Part shown: piece after piece, positions 41,881-51,711 of the stretch | How positions within the stretch are numbered: the stretch's first letter is position 1 | How the letters are laid out: each line of letters starts with the position of its first letter | Assembly (NCBI RefSeq): GCF_001427985.1 | Contig: NZ_LMSA01000002.1 | Location: forward strand, 277,550 to 341,549 | DNA: 64,000 nucleotides | Source: Knoellia sp. Soil729 | Lineage (GTDB): Bacteria > Actinomycetota > Actinomycetes > Actinomycetales > Dermatophilaceae | Direction: 5' to 3' | Notes under the pieces: generated by a model | The model's input: only the letters and a program-made list of their open reading frames with translations | Told to the model about the DNA's origin: nothing | The model's database searches: none | Made by a program: the position numbers and the translations under genes

Positions 41881-42945
41881 TCAGGCAGAGGGGGTGATCG
41901 TGGCCGTGTCGATGACGTAGCGGTAGCGCACCTTGCCGGCAACCACCTCGTCGTATGCCGTGTCGACCGTCGTCGTGTCGCTCGCGTCGATCTTCTCGAT
42001 CGTCGCGCCGATGCCGTGGTCGGCGCAGAAGTCGAGCATCTCCTGGGTCTCACCGATGCCGCCGATGTTGCTGCCGGAGAGCACCTTGTTGCCGCCGATG
42101 AGACTGCCCGGGTTGACCGCGAGCTTGCTCGGCGGGAGTCCGACGTTGACGAGGGCGCCGTTCGGGCGCAGCAGCCGGACGTAGTCGTCCATGTCGAGGT
42201 CGGCGCTCACGGTGTTGACGATGAGGTCGAAGCTGGCGCGCGCGGCCTTCATGGCCTCGGCGTCACTCGTCGCGATGTGCTTGCTCGAGCCCAGCTCCTT
42301 GGCGTCGTCGGCCTTGGCCATGGAGCGCGAGAGGGTCGTGACCTCGGCACCCATCGCTGCCGCGAGCTTGACGGCCATGTGCCCCAGGCCGCCGACTCCG
42401 ACGACCGCGACCTTGCGGCCCGGGCCGGCGCCCCAGCGCTTGAGCGGCGAGTAGGTGGTGATGCCGGCGCACATCAGCGGGGCGGCCTCGTCGAGCTCGA
42501 TGCCCTCGGGGACCCTCATGACCATGCGCTCGGTGACGACGATCTGCTGGCTGTAGCCGCCGGCAGCCCACTCGCCGTCGTAGTTCTGGCTGTTGTAGGT
42601 GCCGACGGAGCCCTTGGAGCAGAACATCTCCTGGCCGTTCTTGCAGTGCTCGCACTCTCCGCAGGAGTCGACGAGGCAGCCGACGCCGACGCGGTCACCG
42701 ACCTTGAACTTGGTCACGCCGTCACCGACCGCGCTCACCGTGCCGGCGATCTCGTGACCGGTGACGATCGGGTAGTGCGCGGCACCCCACTCGTCACGCA
42801 CGGTGTGGATGTCGCTGTGGCAGATGCCGGCAAAGGCGATGTCGATGCGGACGTCGTCGTCGCGCAGGTCGCGGCGCTCGATCTCGACGGCCTGGAACGG
42901 GGCTCCGGCGGACGGGACGGACAGGGCGGAAGTCGTAGTGGGCAT
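41881..42945 (-). CDS. Zinc-dependent NAD(P) alcohol dehydrogenase (AdhC/CAD-like)
   Basis: 354 aa, medium-chain dehydrogenase. Catalytic zinc ligands in GICHSDIH and TGHEIAG, structural zinc cysteines in CGECEHCKNGQEMFC, and cofactor motif VVGVGGLGHMAVKLA. The segment GTYNSQNYDGEWAAGGYSQQ and overall spacing match the cinnamyl-alcohol/YahK-type subgroup, which usually uses NADPH with aldehydes. Substrate unknown. ATG 42945 has TACGGT (42952-42957) 6 nt upstream, so it is probably leaderless. Confidence 0.92.
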   Translation of the reverse strand: MPTTTSALSVPSAGAPFQAVEIERRDLRDDDVRIDIAFAGICHSDIHTVRDEWGAAHYPIVTGHEIAGTVSAVGDGVTKFKVGDRVGVGCLVDSCGECEHCKNGQEMFCSKGSVGTYNSQNYDGEWAAGGYSQQIVVTERMVMRVPEGIELDEAAPLMCAGITTYSPLKRWGAGPGRKVAVVGVGGLGHMAVKLAAAMGAEVTTLSRSMAKADDAKELGSSKHIATSDAEAMKAARASFDLIVNTVSADLDMDDYVRLLRPNGALVNVGLPPSKLAVNPGSLIGGNKVLSGSNIGGIGETQEMLDFCADHGIGATIEKIDASDTTTVDTAYDEVVAGKVRYRYVIDTATITPSA

Positions 42946-43011
42946 GAATCCACCGTAAACCCGCCGAGCCGGGCTCAGTGACACGCGCGACGCCGGAGCC
43001 TCGCCAGACGC

Positions 43012-43794
43012 CTACAGCGTCGGGGCGAGGGACTGCGCGACGTCGCGGTAGGCACGCGCGCCCTTGGAGGTGCGTGACGTCGCCAGGATGGAGCGGCCGA
43101 CGGCGGGCGCCTCGGCAAAACGCACCGTGCGCGGGATCGGCGGCGAGAGCACCGGCAGCGAGTAGCGCTCGCCCACATCGGCCAGCACCTCCTGGGCGTG
43201 GTTGCTGCGTCCGTCGAACAGGGTGGGGAGAATGCCGATGACCTTGAGCTTCTTGTTGAGGAACTTCTTGACGTCCGCCACGGTGTCGAGGAGCTGCCCG
43301 ACTCCGCGGTGGCTGAGCATCTCGCAGGGCATGGGGATGATGAGGCCGCTCGCGGCCGTCAGCGCGTTGAGGGTGAGCACCCCCAGGCTCGGAGAGCAGT
43401 CGATGAGGACGATGTCGTAGTCCTTGCGCACGCCGGCGAGGGCGGTCTGCAGGACGTACTCACGAGCGGGGCGTCCGAGGAGGACGGCCTCGGTACCGGC
43501 GAGGTCGATCGAGCTGGGGAGCAGGTGGACGCCGTCCTCGCACTCGATGACGACGTCGGCCGCGTCGACCTGGCCGAGGAGGACGTGGTGGATCGACTCC
43601 TCGACCTCGTCCGGGTCCACGCCGAGGCTGAACGTCAGGCAGGCCTGGGCATCGAGATCGACGAGCAGGACCCGCTTGCCGAGCTCGGCAAAGGCGGCTC
43701 CCAGGGAGGCGACCGAGGTGGTCTTGGCGACGCCACCCTTCTGGTTGGCAACAGCGATGATCGTGGCGCCGGAGGAGCGTTGGCGTGGGGGCAC
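43012..43794 (-). CDS. ParA/Soj family ATPase without ParB
   Basis: 260 aa. Deviant Walker A AVANQKGGVAKTTSVASLGA, then VLLVDLDAQACLTFSLG and DIVLIDCSPSLGVLTLNAL. No parB or parS is adjacent, so it is not obviously the chromosomal segregation system; the mycobacterial homologue lies at the same place near rhlE. It may position another cargo. Start GTG 43794 has AAGGA 7 nt upstream; in-frame TTG codons at 43809 and 43812 also exist. Confidence 0.9.
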   Translation of the reverse strand: MPPRQRSSGATIIAVANQKGGVAKTTSVASLGAAFAELGKRVLLVDLDAQACLTFSLGVDPDEVEESIHHVLLGQVDAADVVIECEDGVHLLPSSIDLAGTEAVLLGRPAREYVLQTALAGVRKDYDIVLIDCSPSLGVLTLNALTAASGLIIPMPCEMLSHRGVGQLLDTVADVKKFLNKKLKVIGILPTLFDGRSNHAQEVLADVGERYSLPVLSPPIPRTVRFAEAPAVGRSILATSRTSKGARAYRDVAQSLAPTL

Positions 43795-43870
43795 GAGGAG
43801 TCCTTGCAACAAGAGTGGGTATGCCGTCCGCCCCAGTCTCTCAGCCCACGTCCCTCGTCATGGACACCCC

Positions 43871-44308
43871 TCAGGTGGCGTCGGACACGGGCGGGAGGAC
43901 CAGCTGCCCCACGGGTCCGGGGTTCCACGCGATCTCCCACCGGAAGCCGTCGGGGTCGGCGAAGTAGCCGGTGTAGCCGCCCCACTCGCGCTCGACGGCC
44001 CCGGACACCTCACCGGCACCGGCTGCTCGGGCTTCGGCGAGCACGGCGTCAACCTCTGCGTGCGTGCCCACGTTGTGGCTCAGGGTGACCGGGACGACGC
44101 ACGGGCCCGACCGGGCAGGCGTGCCGACCTCTGCCTCGAAGTGCGCGCGGTCCCACAGGGAGAGGACGGTCTGCGGCCCGGCGCGGAACATGAGCACCTC
44201 GCCCGGGGCGTAGAGCTCCGGCGTCCAGCCCAGGCCCTCGGCATAGAACCGGTGTGATGCCGCGAGGTCGTGCACGGCCAGGGTGATGAAGGAGACGCGC
44301 TGGTCCAT
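43871..44308 (-). CDS. VOC superfamily protein (glyoxalase/bleomycin-resistance fold)
   Basis: 145 aa with two paired betaalphabetabetabeta units: VSFITLAVHDLAASHRFYAE, GLGWTPE in the first; GTHAEVDAVLAEARAAGA and GYTGYFADPDGFRWEIAWNP in the second. Metal ligands such as the terminal Glu in WEIAWN are kept. Substrate cannot be told. Start ATG 44308; the 5' extension to 44344 has no support. Confidence 0.88.
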   Translation of the reverse strand: MDQRVSFITLAVHDLAASHRFYAEGLGWTPELYAPGEVLMFRAGPQTVLSLWDRAHFEAEVGTPARSGPCVVPVTLSHNVGTHAEVDAVLAEARAAGAGEVSGAVEREWGGYTGYFADPDGFRWEIAWNPGPVGQLVLPPVSDAT

Positions 44309-44366
44309 GGGGCCAGCCTCGCACTGGCCACGGCCATCGGCCACCGGTCACCGATCACGGAACCCG

Positions 44367-46286
44367 TCAGCCGTTGGCTCCCCTGACCGTGCGCAGGGTG
44401 CCGTCGACCCGGCGGGTCCAGCCTCGTGAGTCCAGGTGCTCGAGCAGCGGTACGGCCACTCGGCGGGTGGTCCCGAGGGCCTGCCGTGCAGCGCTCAGGG
44501 TGAAGGGCTGCTCGAGCGAGCTGAGCACTCGCATGGCCCGCGCCGGCCCGTCGGGCAGCAGGACGACCTCGTCGGCGAGCCTCAGCAACCTCCCGGTGCG
44601 CGCGGCCGCTGCGAGCTCCCTCGCCCCGAGCCCGAGCTCACTGAGGAGGTCACGGTCGGGGGCGGCGAAGGGCGACTGGCCCAGGGTCCGCTCAACCGCG
44701 GCGACGCCAGCCTCTGCGGGACCGAGGTCCGAGGCCTCCCGGACGCGCGGGTCGTGCACCCGGCCGTCCGTCACGGCGAGCTGGGACAGCACGGCGAGGT
44801 GCGTCACCAGCTCGGGCCCCGGCGCTGCGGTCCCGGCCGGGAGGCTGCCGCCCTGCACGGCAGGCAGGAGGTGCCCTGGCAGGTCGAGGGCGTGCCGGGC
44901 CTCGGCACTCGTGAGGCCGGCGCTGAGCGGATGGGCGGCGTGATGCCGACGCACCGCCTCGCTCAGACGGGCCGCCCACTCCCGCTCGGCGGACGGGTCG
45001 ACCCACCACTCGCCGACCAGCACGCCGCTGGCGGGCATGGGCAGGCCCAGCCGGGACAGCTGCAACCCGTGCTCCGCACCACGCGAGGCGAGCCTCACGT
45101 CGGAGGGCGCCCCACCCTGCTCGAGGGTCTTGGCCCGGCGTGCTGCGGCTCCCCGGCGACGCAGCGGCAACGGGTCCACGTCGGTGACGAGGACAGACCA
45201 CAGCTGCCTGCCGCCGGGGTCCCGCAGGATCGCCCGGTCACCCACGCGCCACGGCAGGGCGTGCTCCGTCGTGAGTCGCGCGTGGTGCCCACCGAGAGGT
45301 CGGACACCCACGTGCTGGTGGCCCGATCCCACGTGCAGCACCGCCCAGTCCGGGAGGTGGTCCTCTCGCCGTGAATCCCAGTGCCCGCCCTCGACACGTC
45401 CGGCGCCCGGCGTGCTGGACCCACCGCCGGCTCGGCGGTGCGGCACCCGGACGGGCGTGAGCCGGACGTCGACGACGCTGGCCACGGCGAAGGATCCCGG
45501 CGTGAGGAGGACGGCGGAACGCGAGAGCGTGGCGGAGTCGACCCGTCGCAGGTTCACGGCCACGCGGGAGACAGGACCGACGGCTTGTTGGGCGACGTCC
45601 TGGCTGTGCAGGCCGCGCACGACGACCTCACGGCTGACGCCCGCGTCGAGCAGGGTGAGGGTGTCACCGACCTGCAGCGTTCCCGAACCCAGCGTCCCCG
45701 TGACGACGGTCCCCGCACCGCTGACCGAGAACGAGCGGTCGGTCCACAGCCGCACGGGGGCATCCTGCGCGGGGACCGGCAGTCTGGCCACGAGGCCGGC
45801 CAGCTCCTCGCGCAGGAGGTCCATCCCGAGACCGCTGACGGCGGAGACGCCCACGCAAGGAACGTCCAACCCCCGCTCCCCCAGGCGCCGGGCCGCGTCC
45901 TCGGCGACCTCGTGGCGGCGCTCCTCGTCGGCGAGGTCACAGCGCGTCACGACGAGGACCCCGTCACCGATGCCGAGTGCCGACACAGCGTCGAGGTGCT
46001 CCTGGCTCTGCGCCTGCCAGCCCTGGTCCGCCGCGACGACGAAGACGACCGCCGGCGTGGGCCCGAGGCCGGCGAGCATCGTCCCCACGAAGCGCTCGTG
46101 GCCGGGGACGTCGACGAACGCGACCTCGTCCCCGTTGGGCAGACTCGTCCAGGCGTAGCCCAGCTCGATCGTCATCCCCCTGGCCTTCTCCTGCGCCAGC
46201 CGGTCCGGGTCGCGCCCGGTGAGCGCACGCACGAGTGTCGACTTGCCGTGGTCGACGTGGCCGGCGGTGGCGAGCACGGACCTCAC
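44367..46286 (-). CDS. selB: Selenocysteine-specific elongation factor SelB
   Basis: 639 aa. GTPase domain with [32 protein letters not shown] and VTRCDL, then EF-Tu-like beta-barrel domains ([18 protein letters not shown]) and a C-terminal series of winged helices that read SECIS hairpins. It delivers Sec-tRNA to in-frame UGA codons. GTG 46286 overlaps the selA stop by 4 nt (GTGA), so selA and selB are coupled. Its client in the window is fdhA. Confidence 0.95.
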   Translation of the reverse strand: MRSVLATAGHVDHGKSTLVRALTGRDPDRLAQEKARGMTIELGYAWTSLPNGDEVAFVDVPGHERFVGTMLAGLGPTPAVVFVVAADQGWQAQSQEHLDAVSALGIGDGVLVVTRCDLADEERRHEVAEDAARRLGERGLDVPCVGVSAVSGLGMDLLREELAGLVARLPVPAQDAPVRLWTDRSFSVSGAGTVVTGTLGSGTLQVGDTLTLLDAGVSREVVVRGLHSQDVAQQAVGPVSRVAVNLRRVDSATLSRSAVLLTPGSFAVASVVDVRLTPVRVPHRRAGGGSSTPGAGRVEGGHWDSRREDHLPDWAVLHVGSGHQHVGVRPLGGHHARLTTEHALPWRVGDRAILRDPGGRQLWSVLVTDVDPLPLRRRGAAARRAKTLEQGGAPSDVRLASRGAEHGLQLSRLGLPMPASGVLVGEWWVDPSAEREWAARLSEAVRRHHAAHPLSAGLTSAEARHALDLPGHLLPAVQGGSLPAGTAAPGPELVTHLAVLSQLAVTDGRVHDPRVREASDLGPAEAGVAAVERTLGQSPFAAPDRDLLSELGLGARELAAAARTGRLLRLADEVVLLPDGPARAMRVLSSLEQPFTLSAARQALGTTRRVAVPLLEHLDSRGWTRRVDGTLRTVRGANG

Positions 46287-47611
46287 GGGGCCCGGTCCTC
46301 GTCCGCCAGTGCCACCGCCAGGGCGTCGCGCACGTCATCGTCGCGCTCGGCCGGGACGCACCTGAGGTCGACGAGTCCCCGGCCGCCCTCGACTCGTGCC
46401 AGCACGGCTGGGATGTCCCCCGGTGGCCGACGGAGGCGCTCGACCGCAGCGACCGGGATCTCGACGGCCCACCCGGGCAGGGCGAACCCCGGAGCGCCGC
46501 CACCGCCGACGCGTCCCTCCACGCCGACCACGTCACGGCCGAGCGCCTGGGCGAGCCGCGCGGTGCGGGGACGGAGCTCGTCTGCGGTGAGGTGGAGCGC
46601 GACCCACACCGGCGGCTCCGGCCCGCGAAGCGTCGCCTCGAGGGCAGCCAGGGTGAGCTTGTCCACCCGCAGGGCCCTGGCGAGCGGGTGGCGACGCAGC
46701 AGCTCGACGGTGCTCGCGTCACCGAGGACCAGACCGGCCTGGGGTCCGCCCAGCAGCTTGTCACCGCTCGCGGTCACGAGGGAGGCGCCATCGTCCAGGG
46801 CGCTCGTGGCGTCCGGCTCATCCGGGAGCGCGGCGTCGTGGGTGAGCAGTCCCGAGCCGATGTCGGCCACGACAGCCACGGGTGAGCCGTCAGGCCGGCG
46901 AGCCGCCCTCAGCTCCGCGAGCCCCACGGCCGAGACGAACCCGTCCACCCGGAAGTTGCTCGGGTGCACCTTGAGGATGCAGCCGGTCTCTGGACCGACC
47001 GCGTCGATGTAGTCGCGCAGGTGCGTGCGGTTGGTCGTGCCGACCTCGCGCAACCTGGCGCCGGTCGACGCGATGAGGTCGGGAAGCCGGAAGCCGTCCC
47101 CGATCTCGACCAGCTCACCGCGCGAGACGATGACCTCACGACCCGCCGCGAGCGCCGTCGTCGCGAGGACGAGGGCCGCAGCCCCGTTGTTGACGACCAG
47201 CGCGTCACCGGCGGCGGGGACCGCCTCGCGCAGCGCGGACAGCGCGCCGGCCCCGCGTCGGCTGCGTGCCCCCGTCGCGAGGTCCATCTCGACGTCGACA
47301 TGACCGGCCGCGTCCAGCACCGCCTGTACCGCCGCCGCCGAGAGCGGGGCCCGACCGATGTTGGTGTGCACGACGATGCCCGTGGCGTTGAGCACCGGTG
47401 TCAACGTCGAGGCCCGGCGCGGCAGCAGCGCCACCGCGGCGTCGGCGACCTCGTCGGGCAGGACCTCCCCCCGGCGGGCCCGGTCCTGCGCGCCGGACAC
47501 GGCCCGGCGCACGATCGTCCGGCCGAGTCGCCCCGCCGCGTCCATCAGCCTCGGATCCGCGAGGAGGACGTCCGTGCGCGGAATGCTCCGGCGAGGATCG
47601 GCGTCGCTCAA
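46283..47611 (-). CDS. selA: L-seryl-tRNA(Sec) selenium transferase SelA
   Basis: 442 aa PLP enzyme converting Ser-tRNA(Sec) to Sec-tRNA(Sec) with selenophosphate. Segments: [60 protein letters not shown], and PLP-lysine motif [15 protein letters not shown]. The start is TTG 47611 with GGGAG 7 nt upstream. It lies just after tRNA-Sec on the same strand and overlaps selB. Confidence 0.95.
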   Translation of the reverse strand: MSDADPRRSIPRTDVLLADPRLMDAAGRLGRTIVRRAVSGAQDRARRGEVLPDEVADAAVALLPRRASTLTPVLNATGIVVHTNIGRAPLSAAAVQAVLDAAGHVDVEMDLATGARSRRGAGALSALREAVPAAGDALVVNNGAAALVLATTALAAGREVIVSRGELVEIGDGFRLPDLIASTGARLREVGTTNRTHLRDYIDAVGPETGCILKVHPSNFRVDGFVSAVGLAELRAARRPDGSPVAVVADIGSGLLTHDAALPDEPDATSALDDGASLVTASGDKLLGGPQAGLVLGDASTVELLRRHPLARALRVDKLTLAALEATLRGPEPPVWVALHLTADELRPRTARLAQALGRDVVGVEGRVGGGGAPGFALPGWAVEIPVAAVERLRRPPGDIPAVLARVEGGRGLVDLRCVPAERDDDVRDALAVALADEDRAP

Positions 47612-47659
47612 CCCAGGGCTCCCTTCGGTGCGGCGAAGGCCGGAGCCCTTCGACGTGTG

Positions 47660-47758
47660 TGGCGGAGACGGACGGGAATCGAACCCGCCAGACCGAGGTA
47701 CTCGGTCTCACCGGTGTTGAAGACCGGGGGGCCCACCAGGAACCCAGACGCCTCCGCC
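47660..47758 (-). tRNA. selC: Selenocysteine tRNA (TCA anticodon)
   Basis: 99 nt with an extended acceptor (GGCGGAGG pairing TCTCCGCC), a long variable arm (GAGACCGAGTACCTCGGTCT), anticodon TCA within GGTCTTCAACACC, and T loop GGTTCGATTCC. It reads UGA. No encoded CCA. It lies 48 nt before selA, same strand, and close to divergent selD. Confidence 0.94.
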
Positions 47759-47778
47759 CACCACCCTAGACAGGTGAC

Positions 47779-47784
47779 TAGCCT
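47779..47784 (+). promoter_or_regulatory. -10 box of leaderless selD transcript
   Basis: TAGCCT 6 nt before the selD ATG; no ribosome site precedes the ATG, so the mRNA is probably leaderless. Confidence 0.5.
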
Positions 47785-47790
47785 CAGTGC

Positions 47791-48807
47791 ATGGAAGCAC
47801 TGCGCCTGACCCAGTTCGCGCGTGGCGGTGGCTGCGCCTGCAAGATCCCGGCCGGAGAGCTCGAGGAGCTCGTGGCGGGTCTCCACGCGAGCGGTGGGTC
47901 CGGTCCCTTCTCCGGTGGCGAGGTCCTCGTCGGGCTCGACGACGGCGACGACGCCGCGGCCGTGCGTATCGAGGGCGGGGTGGTGGTGCTGTCCACGGCC
48001 GACTTCTTCACCCCCGTGGTCGACGACGCGTACGACTGGGGACGGATCGCCGCCGCCAACGCACTTTCAGACATCTATGCGATGGGCGGCACTCCCGTGA
48101 TGGCCATCAACCTGGTGGCGTGGCCGCGCGAGCTGCTGCCGATGGAGCTGTTGCGCGAGGTGCTCCGCGGCGGCCTCGACGTGGCGGGCCAGGCAGGCTG
48201 CCCGGTGATCGGTGGGCACAGCATCGACGGTCCGGAGCCCACCTACGGCATGGCCGTCACGGGAACCGCCGACCCGGAGCGCCTGCTGCGCAACGACGCG
48301 GCCGCCCCGGGGCTGCCCATCAGCCTCACCAAGCCGCTGGGGCTGGGGGTGCTCAACAACCGGCACAAGTCGACCGGAGAGAGGAGCGAGGAGGCCGTTG
48401 CGGTCATGACCACCCTCAACCGTGACGCCTCGCGCGCGGCGGTGGCCGCCGGCATACGGGCTGCCACGGACGTCACCGGGTTCGGACTGCTCGGTCACCT
48501 GTTCAAGATGGGGCGCGCATCGGGCGTCGCCGCGCGGGTCGACGCCAGCGCCGTGCCCTACGTCGAAGGGGCACGGGAGGCGCTGTCGGCTGGGAACGTG
48601 CCGGGTGGTTCGCGCCGCAACCTCGACTGGGTCCGTCCGCACCTCGACGTGGCCGCAGGGGTCAGCGAGAACGAGCTCATCCTGCTCGCGGACGCCCAGA
48701 CCTCGGGCGGCCTGCTCGTCGTCGGTGAGGTGCCGGGCGCTCCCGTGGTGGGTGAGACCGTTCCAGCGGGTTCGCTCGGCGACGGCGTGGTCCTGGCGGT
48801 CGCATGA
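47791..48807 (+). CDS. selD: Selenide, water dikinase SelD (selenophosphate synthetase)
   Basis: 338 aa. Makes selenophosphate from selenide and ATP. N-terminal glycine-rich loop with catalytic cysteine: C15 in GGGCACKIP, so this SelD is not itself a selenoprotein. LSTADFFTPVVDD, ANALSDIYAMGGTPV and GGHSIDGPEPTYG are the metal/ATP segments. Divergent from selC-selA-selB, giving a full selenium set. The rhodanese-like gene overlaps its stop (ATGA). Confidence 0.96.
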   Translation: MEALRLTQFARGGGCACKIPAGELEELVAGLHASGGSGPFSGGEVLVGLDDGDDAAAVRIEGGVVVLSTADFFTPVVDDAYDWGRIAAANALSDIYAMGGTPVMAINLVAWPRELLPMELLREVLRGGLDVAGQAGCPVIGGHSIDGPEPTYGMAVTGTADPERLLRNDAAAPGLPISLTKPLGLGVLNNRHKSTGERSEEAVAVMTTLNRDASRAAVAAGIRAATDVTGFGLLGHLFKMGRASGVAARVDASAVPYVEGAREALSAGNVPGGSRRNLDWVRPHLDVAAGVSENELILLADAQTSGGLLVVGEVPGAPVVGETVPAGSLGDGVVLAVA

Positions 48808-49231
48808 CGCCGGAGCACCGACCGGCGCCGACCGCCCCGTCCCGGGTGTCGGAGGCCCTGAAGCAGTCGCGGGCTGACCTGCGCAGGCTCACGCCCTCAG
48901 AGGCACTCGCGGCGCAGGGGCAGGGAGCGCTCCTCGTCGACACCCGCACTGCCAGCCAGCGCGCCCGTCAGGGTGAGCTGCCCGGCGCGATTGTCATCGA
49001 CCGCACGGTGCTCGAGTGGCGCCTGGACCCGAGCTCACCGCACCGGATCGCCGAGGCCGATGACGGCGTACCCGTGGTGGTCATCTGCCGCCAGGGCTAC
49101 AGCTCGTCGTTCGCGGCCGATTCCCTGCGCCGGGTCGGCGCGTCGACGCCACCGACGTCATCGGTGGTGTCGAGGCGTGGCGATCGGCCGGCCTCCCGCT
49201 GACGCAGGGGCCGGCCGACGTCCGCGAGTGA
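48804..49231 (+). pseudogene. Rhodanese-like protein, frameshifted near its C-terminus
   Basis: The first frame reads through the rhodanese core to the active-site loop VVICRQGYSSSFAADSLRRV and then runs into an unlikely tail ending at 49202. The +1-shifted frame resumes exactly the expected family ending, DATDVIGGVEAWRSAGLPLT, and stops at 49231. One base appears missing around 49136-49146. Cause may be a real mutation, a sequencing error or programmed shifting. A rhodanese beside selD could supply or carry selenium/sulfur; that is inference. Confidence 0.75.
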
Positions 49232-49246
49232 TGTGCGGGCCTGCCC

Positions 49247-50542
49247 TCAGGTGTGCTTCGGCGGGCGCGCGACGATCGGCAGGATGAGACCGGCCAGCGC
49301 GATGATGCCGACGACGGTGAAGCCGAGTGTGTAGGCCTGGTCCTCGCCGATGAGCCACGAGATGAGCAGCGGGCCGACGATGCCACCGATCGACCAGCCC
49401 AGGAGCATGAGGCCGTAGATCGCCCCGGAGTGCCTGACGCCGAAGAAGTCGCCGGCCGTCGACGGCATGGTCCCGAAGGCCCCGCCGTAGCAGGTGTAGA
49501 CGAGGGCGCAGAGGATGTAGAACACCGCCTGGCTCCCCGCGTGCGGGATGGCCAGCAGCGCGAGGCCCTGGAGGCCGAGGATGCCGATGAAGGCCGGTCG
49601 CCGTCCGATCCGGTCCGAGATTGCGGCCCAGAGGATGCGCCCACCGCCGTTGAACAGGCCCATGACGCCCACGAGGGTCGCGGCTCCCCCGGCCGTGAAG
49701 CCGGCGACGTCGGTCGCGGTGCCGGCGGCCACGGAGATGAGCGAGATCCCGGCCGTCACGGAGATCGTGAGGATGAACATGAGCATGTACCACTGAGGCG
49801 TGCTGAGCGCCTCCTGGGGCGTGAAGTCACGACCGGCGGCGTTGCGCTTCGGAGCCGCTGACTCCGCCGCCGGGGTGCGGGCAGCGCTCGCAGCGGCATA
49901 CCCCTCGGGTGGGTTGCGGAAGAAGGACGCCCCGATGAGACCGGCGACCAGATAGGCCAGGCCGAGCCACAGGAAGACCTTGGTCGGGTAGCGCTGGTAG
50001 TCCTCGTTGCCCTGGATCATCCGCTGCGCCAGCGGCGACGTGATCACTGCGCCAAAGCCGAAGCCACCGACCGCGATGCCGGTGATGAGCCCGCGCTTGT
50101 CGGGGAACCACTTCTGCAGCATGGCGATGGGCACGATGTAGGCCAGGCCGAGCCCGAAACCCCCCAGCACGCCGTAGCCGAGGATGAGCAGCCAGAGGTC
50201 GCTGGCGTCGCGCGTCAGGCTCGCGAGCATGATGCCGATCGAGTAGATCGTCACGCCGACGAGGGCGACGACGCGGGGGCCACGCCGGTCCTGGATCCGG
50301 CCACCGAGGTAGGTTCCGACGAAGATCATGCCGATGGCCACCTCGAAGGGAATGGTGGCCTGCACCTTGGACAGCTCGATGGCGGACGGGTCCGCCTGGA
50401 TCGCCTTGCTGAAGGTGCTCCAGGCGTAGACCGCACCGATGGCGAGCTGGACGAGGACACCTCCGGCGAGGACGACCCACCTGTTGCCCGTCCGGGTGAC
50501 GACTCCGTCCTGCTCGTTCTCGCGCGTGCTCGTGGTGCTCAT
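49247..50542 (-). CDS. OFA family MFS transporter (oxalate/formate antiporter type)
   Basis: 431 aa with about 12 membrane helices. OFA-type signatures include GAVYAWSTFSKAI in helix 1, GGRIQDRRGPR between helices 2 and 3, FGLGLAYIVPIAMLQKWFPD, RGLITG in mid-region and SDRIGRRPAF in the second half. AGGAGG precedes ATG 50542. It is the last gene after fdhA-fdhB-nrfD (26-nt gap), so formate or a related carboxylate is a likely substrate; relatives carry other monocarboxylates. Confidence 0.87.
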   Translation of the reverse strand: MSTTSTRENEQDGVVTRTGNRWVVLAGGVLVQLAIGAVYAWSTFSKAIQADPSAIELSKVQATIPFEVAIGMIFVGTYLGGRIQDRRGPRVVALVGVTIYSIGIMLASLTRDASDLWLLILGYGVLGGFGLGLAYIVPIAMLQKWFPDKRGLITGIAVGGFGFGAVITSPLAQRMIQGNEDYQRYPTKVFLWLGLAYLVAGLIGASFFRNPPEGYAAASAARTPAAESAAPKRNAAGRDFTPQEALSTPQWYMLMFILTISVTAGISLISVAAGTATDVAGFTAGGAATLVGVMGLFNGGGRILWAAISDRIGRRPAFIGILGLQGLALLAIPHAGSQAVFYILCALVYTCYGGAFGTMPSTAGDFFGVRHSGAIYGLMLLGWSIGGIVGPLLISWLIGEDQAYTLGFTVVGIIALAGLILPIVARPPKHT

Positions 50543-50568
50543 GCGGCCTCCTGGGTGGATGCGGCTCG

Positions 50569-51711
50569 TCACCTCACGGTGACGATGCTGTCGTCGACGG
50601 TTCCTTGTGCCCTGCGCTGCTCGAGCCTGGCCTTCTGTGGCTCGACGGTGTACTTCGGGTCCTTCGCCGACTCGATACCCGCATCGACGATCGCGAACCG
50701 GGTGAGGGCCGAACCAGTGGCCAGGGCGGCACCGGCCACGACGGCGACGGCGCGGCTGCGGCCGGCCAGCACTGTCCCCAGTCCCCCGGCCACGATGAGC
50801 GCCTTGGCCGTCCGCAGCATCCTCCCGGCGTGCCCGGTCTCCATCGGCTCGCGGACACCGTCCTCCTCGAGCTGCGACTCGAGCCGGTGCATGGCGACCA
50901 GGTCGCTCGCGACGCCGAGCAGGGCGAGCCGACGCGCCGGTCCCGCCTGCGCCACCGGGGAGAGGACCATCTGCACCCCCGAGGCAGCCAGGGCGGCCGA
51001 ACCCACGAAGACGAACGGCAGGTGCCGTCGGCTCTCGAACCAGAGCGGAGTTGCGGTGTCGGACAGGAGGACCGACGTGTATGCCGCGAGCGGAGCCGCG
51101 AAGAGAGCCTGACCGACGCCTGCCGGCGTCTCCACGGCGTCCAGGAGTCGCAGCACCGTGCCCACGGGTCCACTCGAGCGCTGCGGCAGCATCCGGGCCA
51201 GCTCGGCCGCGGTCGTCACCCCGGTGAAGGCGGAGTAGCCGGAGAAGATCCACGTGCCCACCGACATGGGCGAGGTGAGCTTGACCGTCCGCAGCATGTT
51301 GAGGAACCGTTCGGGCCGCCCGAGGTCCGAGACGAGCAAACCCCCGCTCACTGCCACCGCCGCCATGGCGGTGAGCCGGCTGCGTCGGCGCAGGACGTCG
51401 AGTCCCGTGGCTGCGGCCCCGGTGCCCAGCAGGCCGGAGCCGGCAGCGACTCCTCCGATGAAGAGGTAGGCGGGGATCTCGTGCTTCCAGGGCATCGGCT
51501 TGACGACGGAACGTCCGTAGTAGCTGGAGAACTCGACGTCAGGGACGGCCTGCGCCTCGCGTCGGCCCCCACCATCTCCAGTGAGCCAGCCACTGCTCCC
51601 CCGGGCCATGGAGCGCGCAGCACCCGAGACGTTGTCGCGCAGCGAGGGCCGGCGCCGACGCCTCCCGCCCTCATCCGGTGGGCGATAGCTGTCGAAGGCC
51701 GACGTCGTCAC
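50569..51711 (-). CDS. nrfD: NrfD/PsrC-type membrane subunit of formate dehydrogenase
   Basis: 380 aa. Cytoplasmic N-terminal region, then about eight hydrophobic helices (EIPAYLFIGGVAAGSGLLGT, GGLLVSDLGRPERFLNMLR, SPMSVGTWIFSGYSAFTG). The DLGRPERF segment is typical of NrfD quinone-interacting subunits. It should anchor FdhAB and pass electrons to menaquinone. It has no haem ligands of an FdhI cytochrome b. GTG 51711 overlaps the fdhB stop by 4 nt and has GGAGG upstream. Confidence 0.88.
   Translation of the reverse strand: MTTSAFDSYRPPDEGGRRRRRPSLRDNVSGAARSMARGSSGWLTGDGGGRREAQAVPDVEFSSYYGRSVVKPMPWKHEIPAYLFIGGVAAGSGLLGTGAAATGLDVLRRRSRLTAMAAVAVSGGLLVSDLGRPERFLNMLRTVKLTSPMSVGTWIFSGYSAFTGVTTAAELARMLPQRSSGPVGTVLRLLDAVETPAGVGQALFAAPLAAYTSVLLSDTATPLWFESRRHLPFVFVGSAALAASGVQMVLSPVAQAGPARRLALLGVASDLVAMHRLESQLEEDGVREPMETGHAGRMLRTAKALIVAGGLGTVLAGRSRAVAVVAGAALATGSALTRFAIVDAGIESAKDPKYTVEPQKARLEQRRAQGTVDDSIVTVR

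Noticed and set aside
43012-43794. Chromosome partition locus (parABS)
   Set aside because: Only a ParA-type gene is present; no parB and no parS palindrome were recognised nearby.
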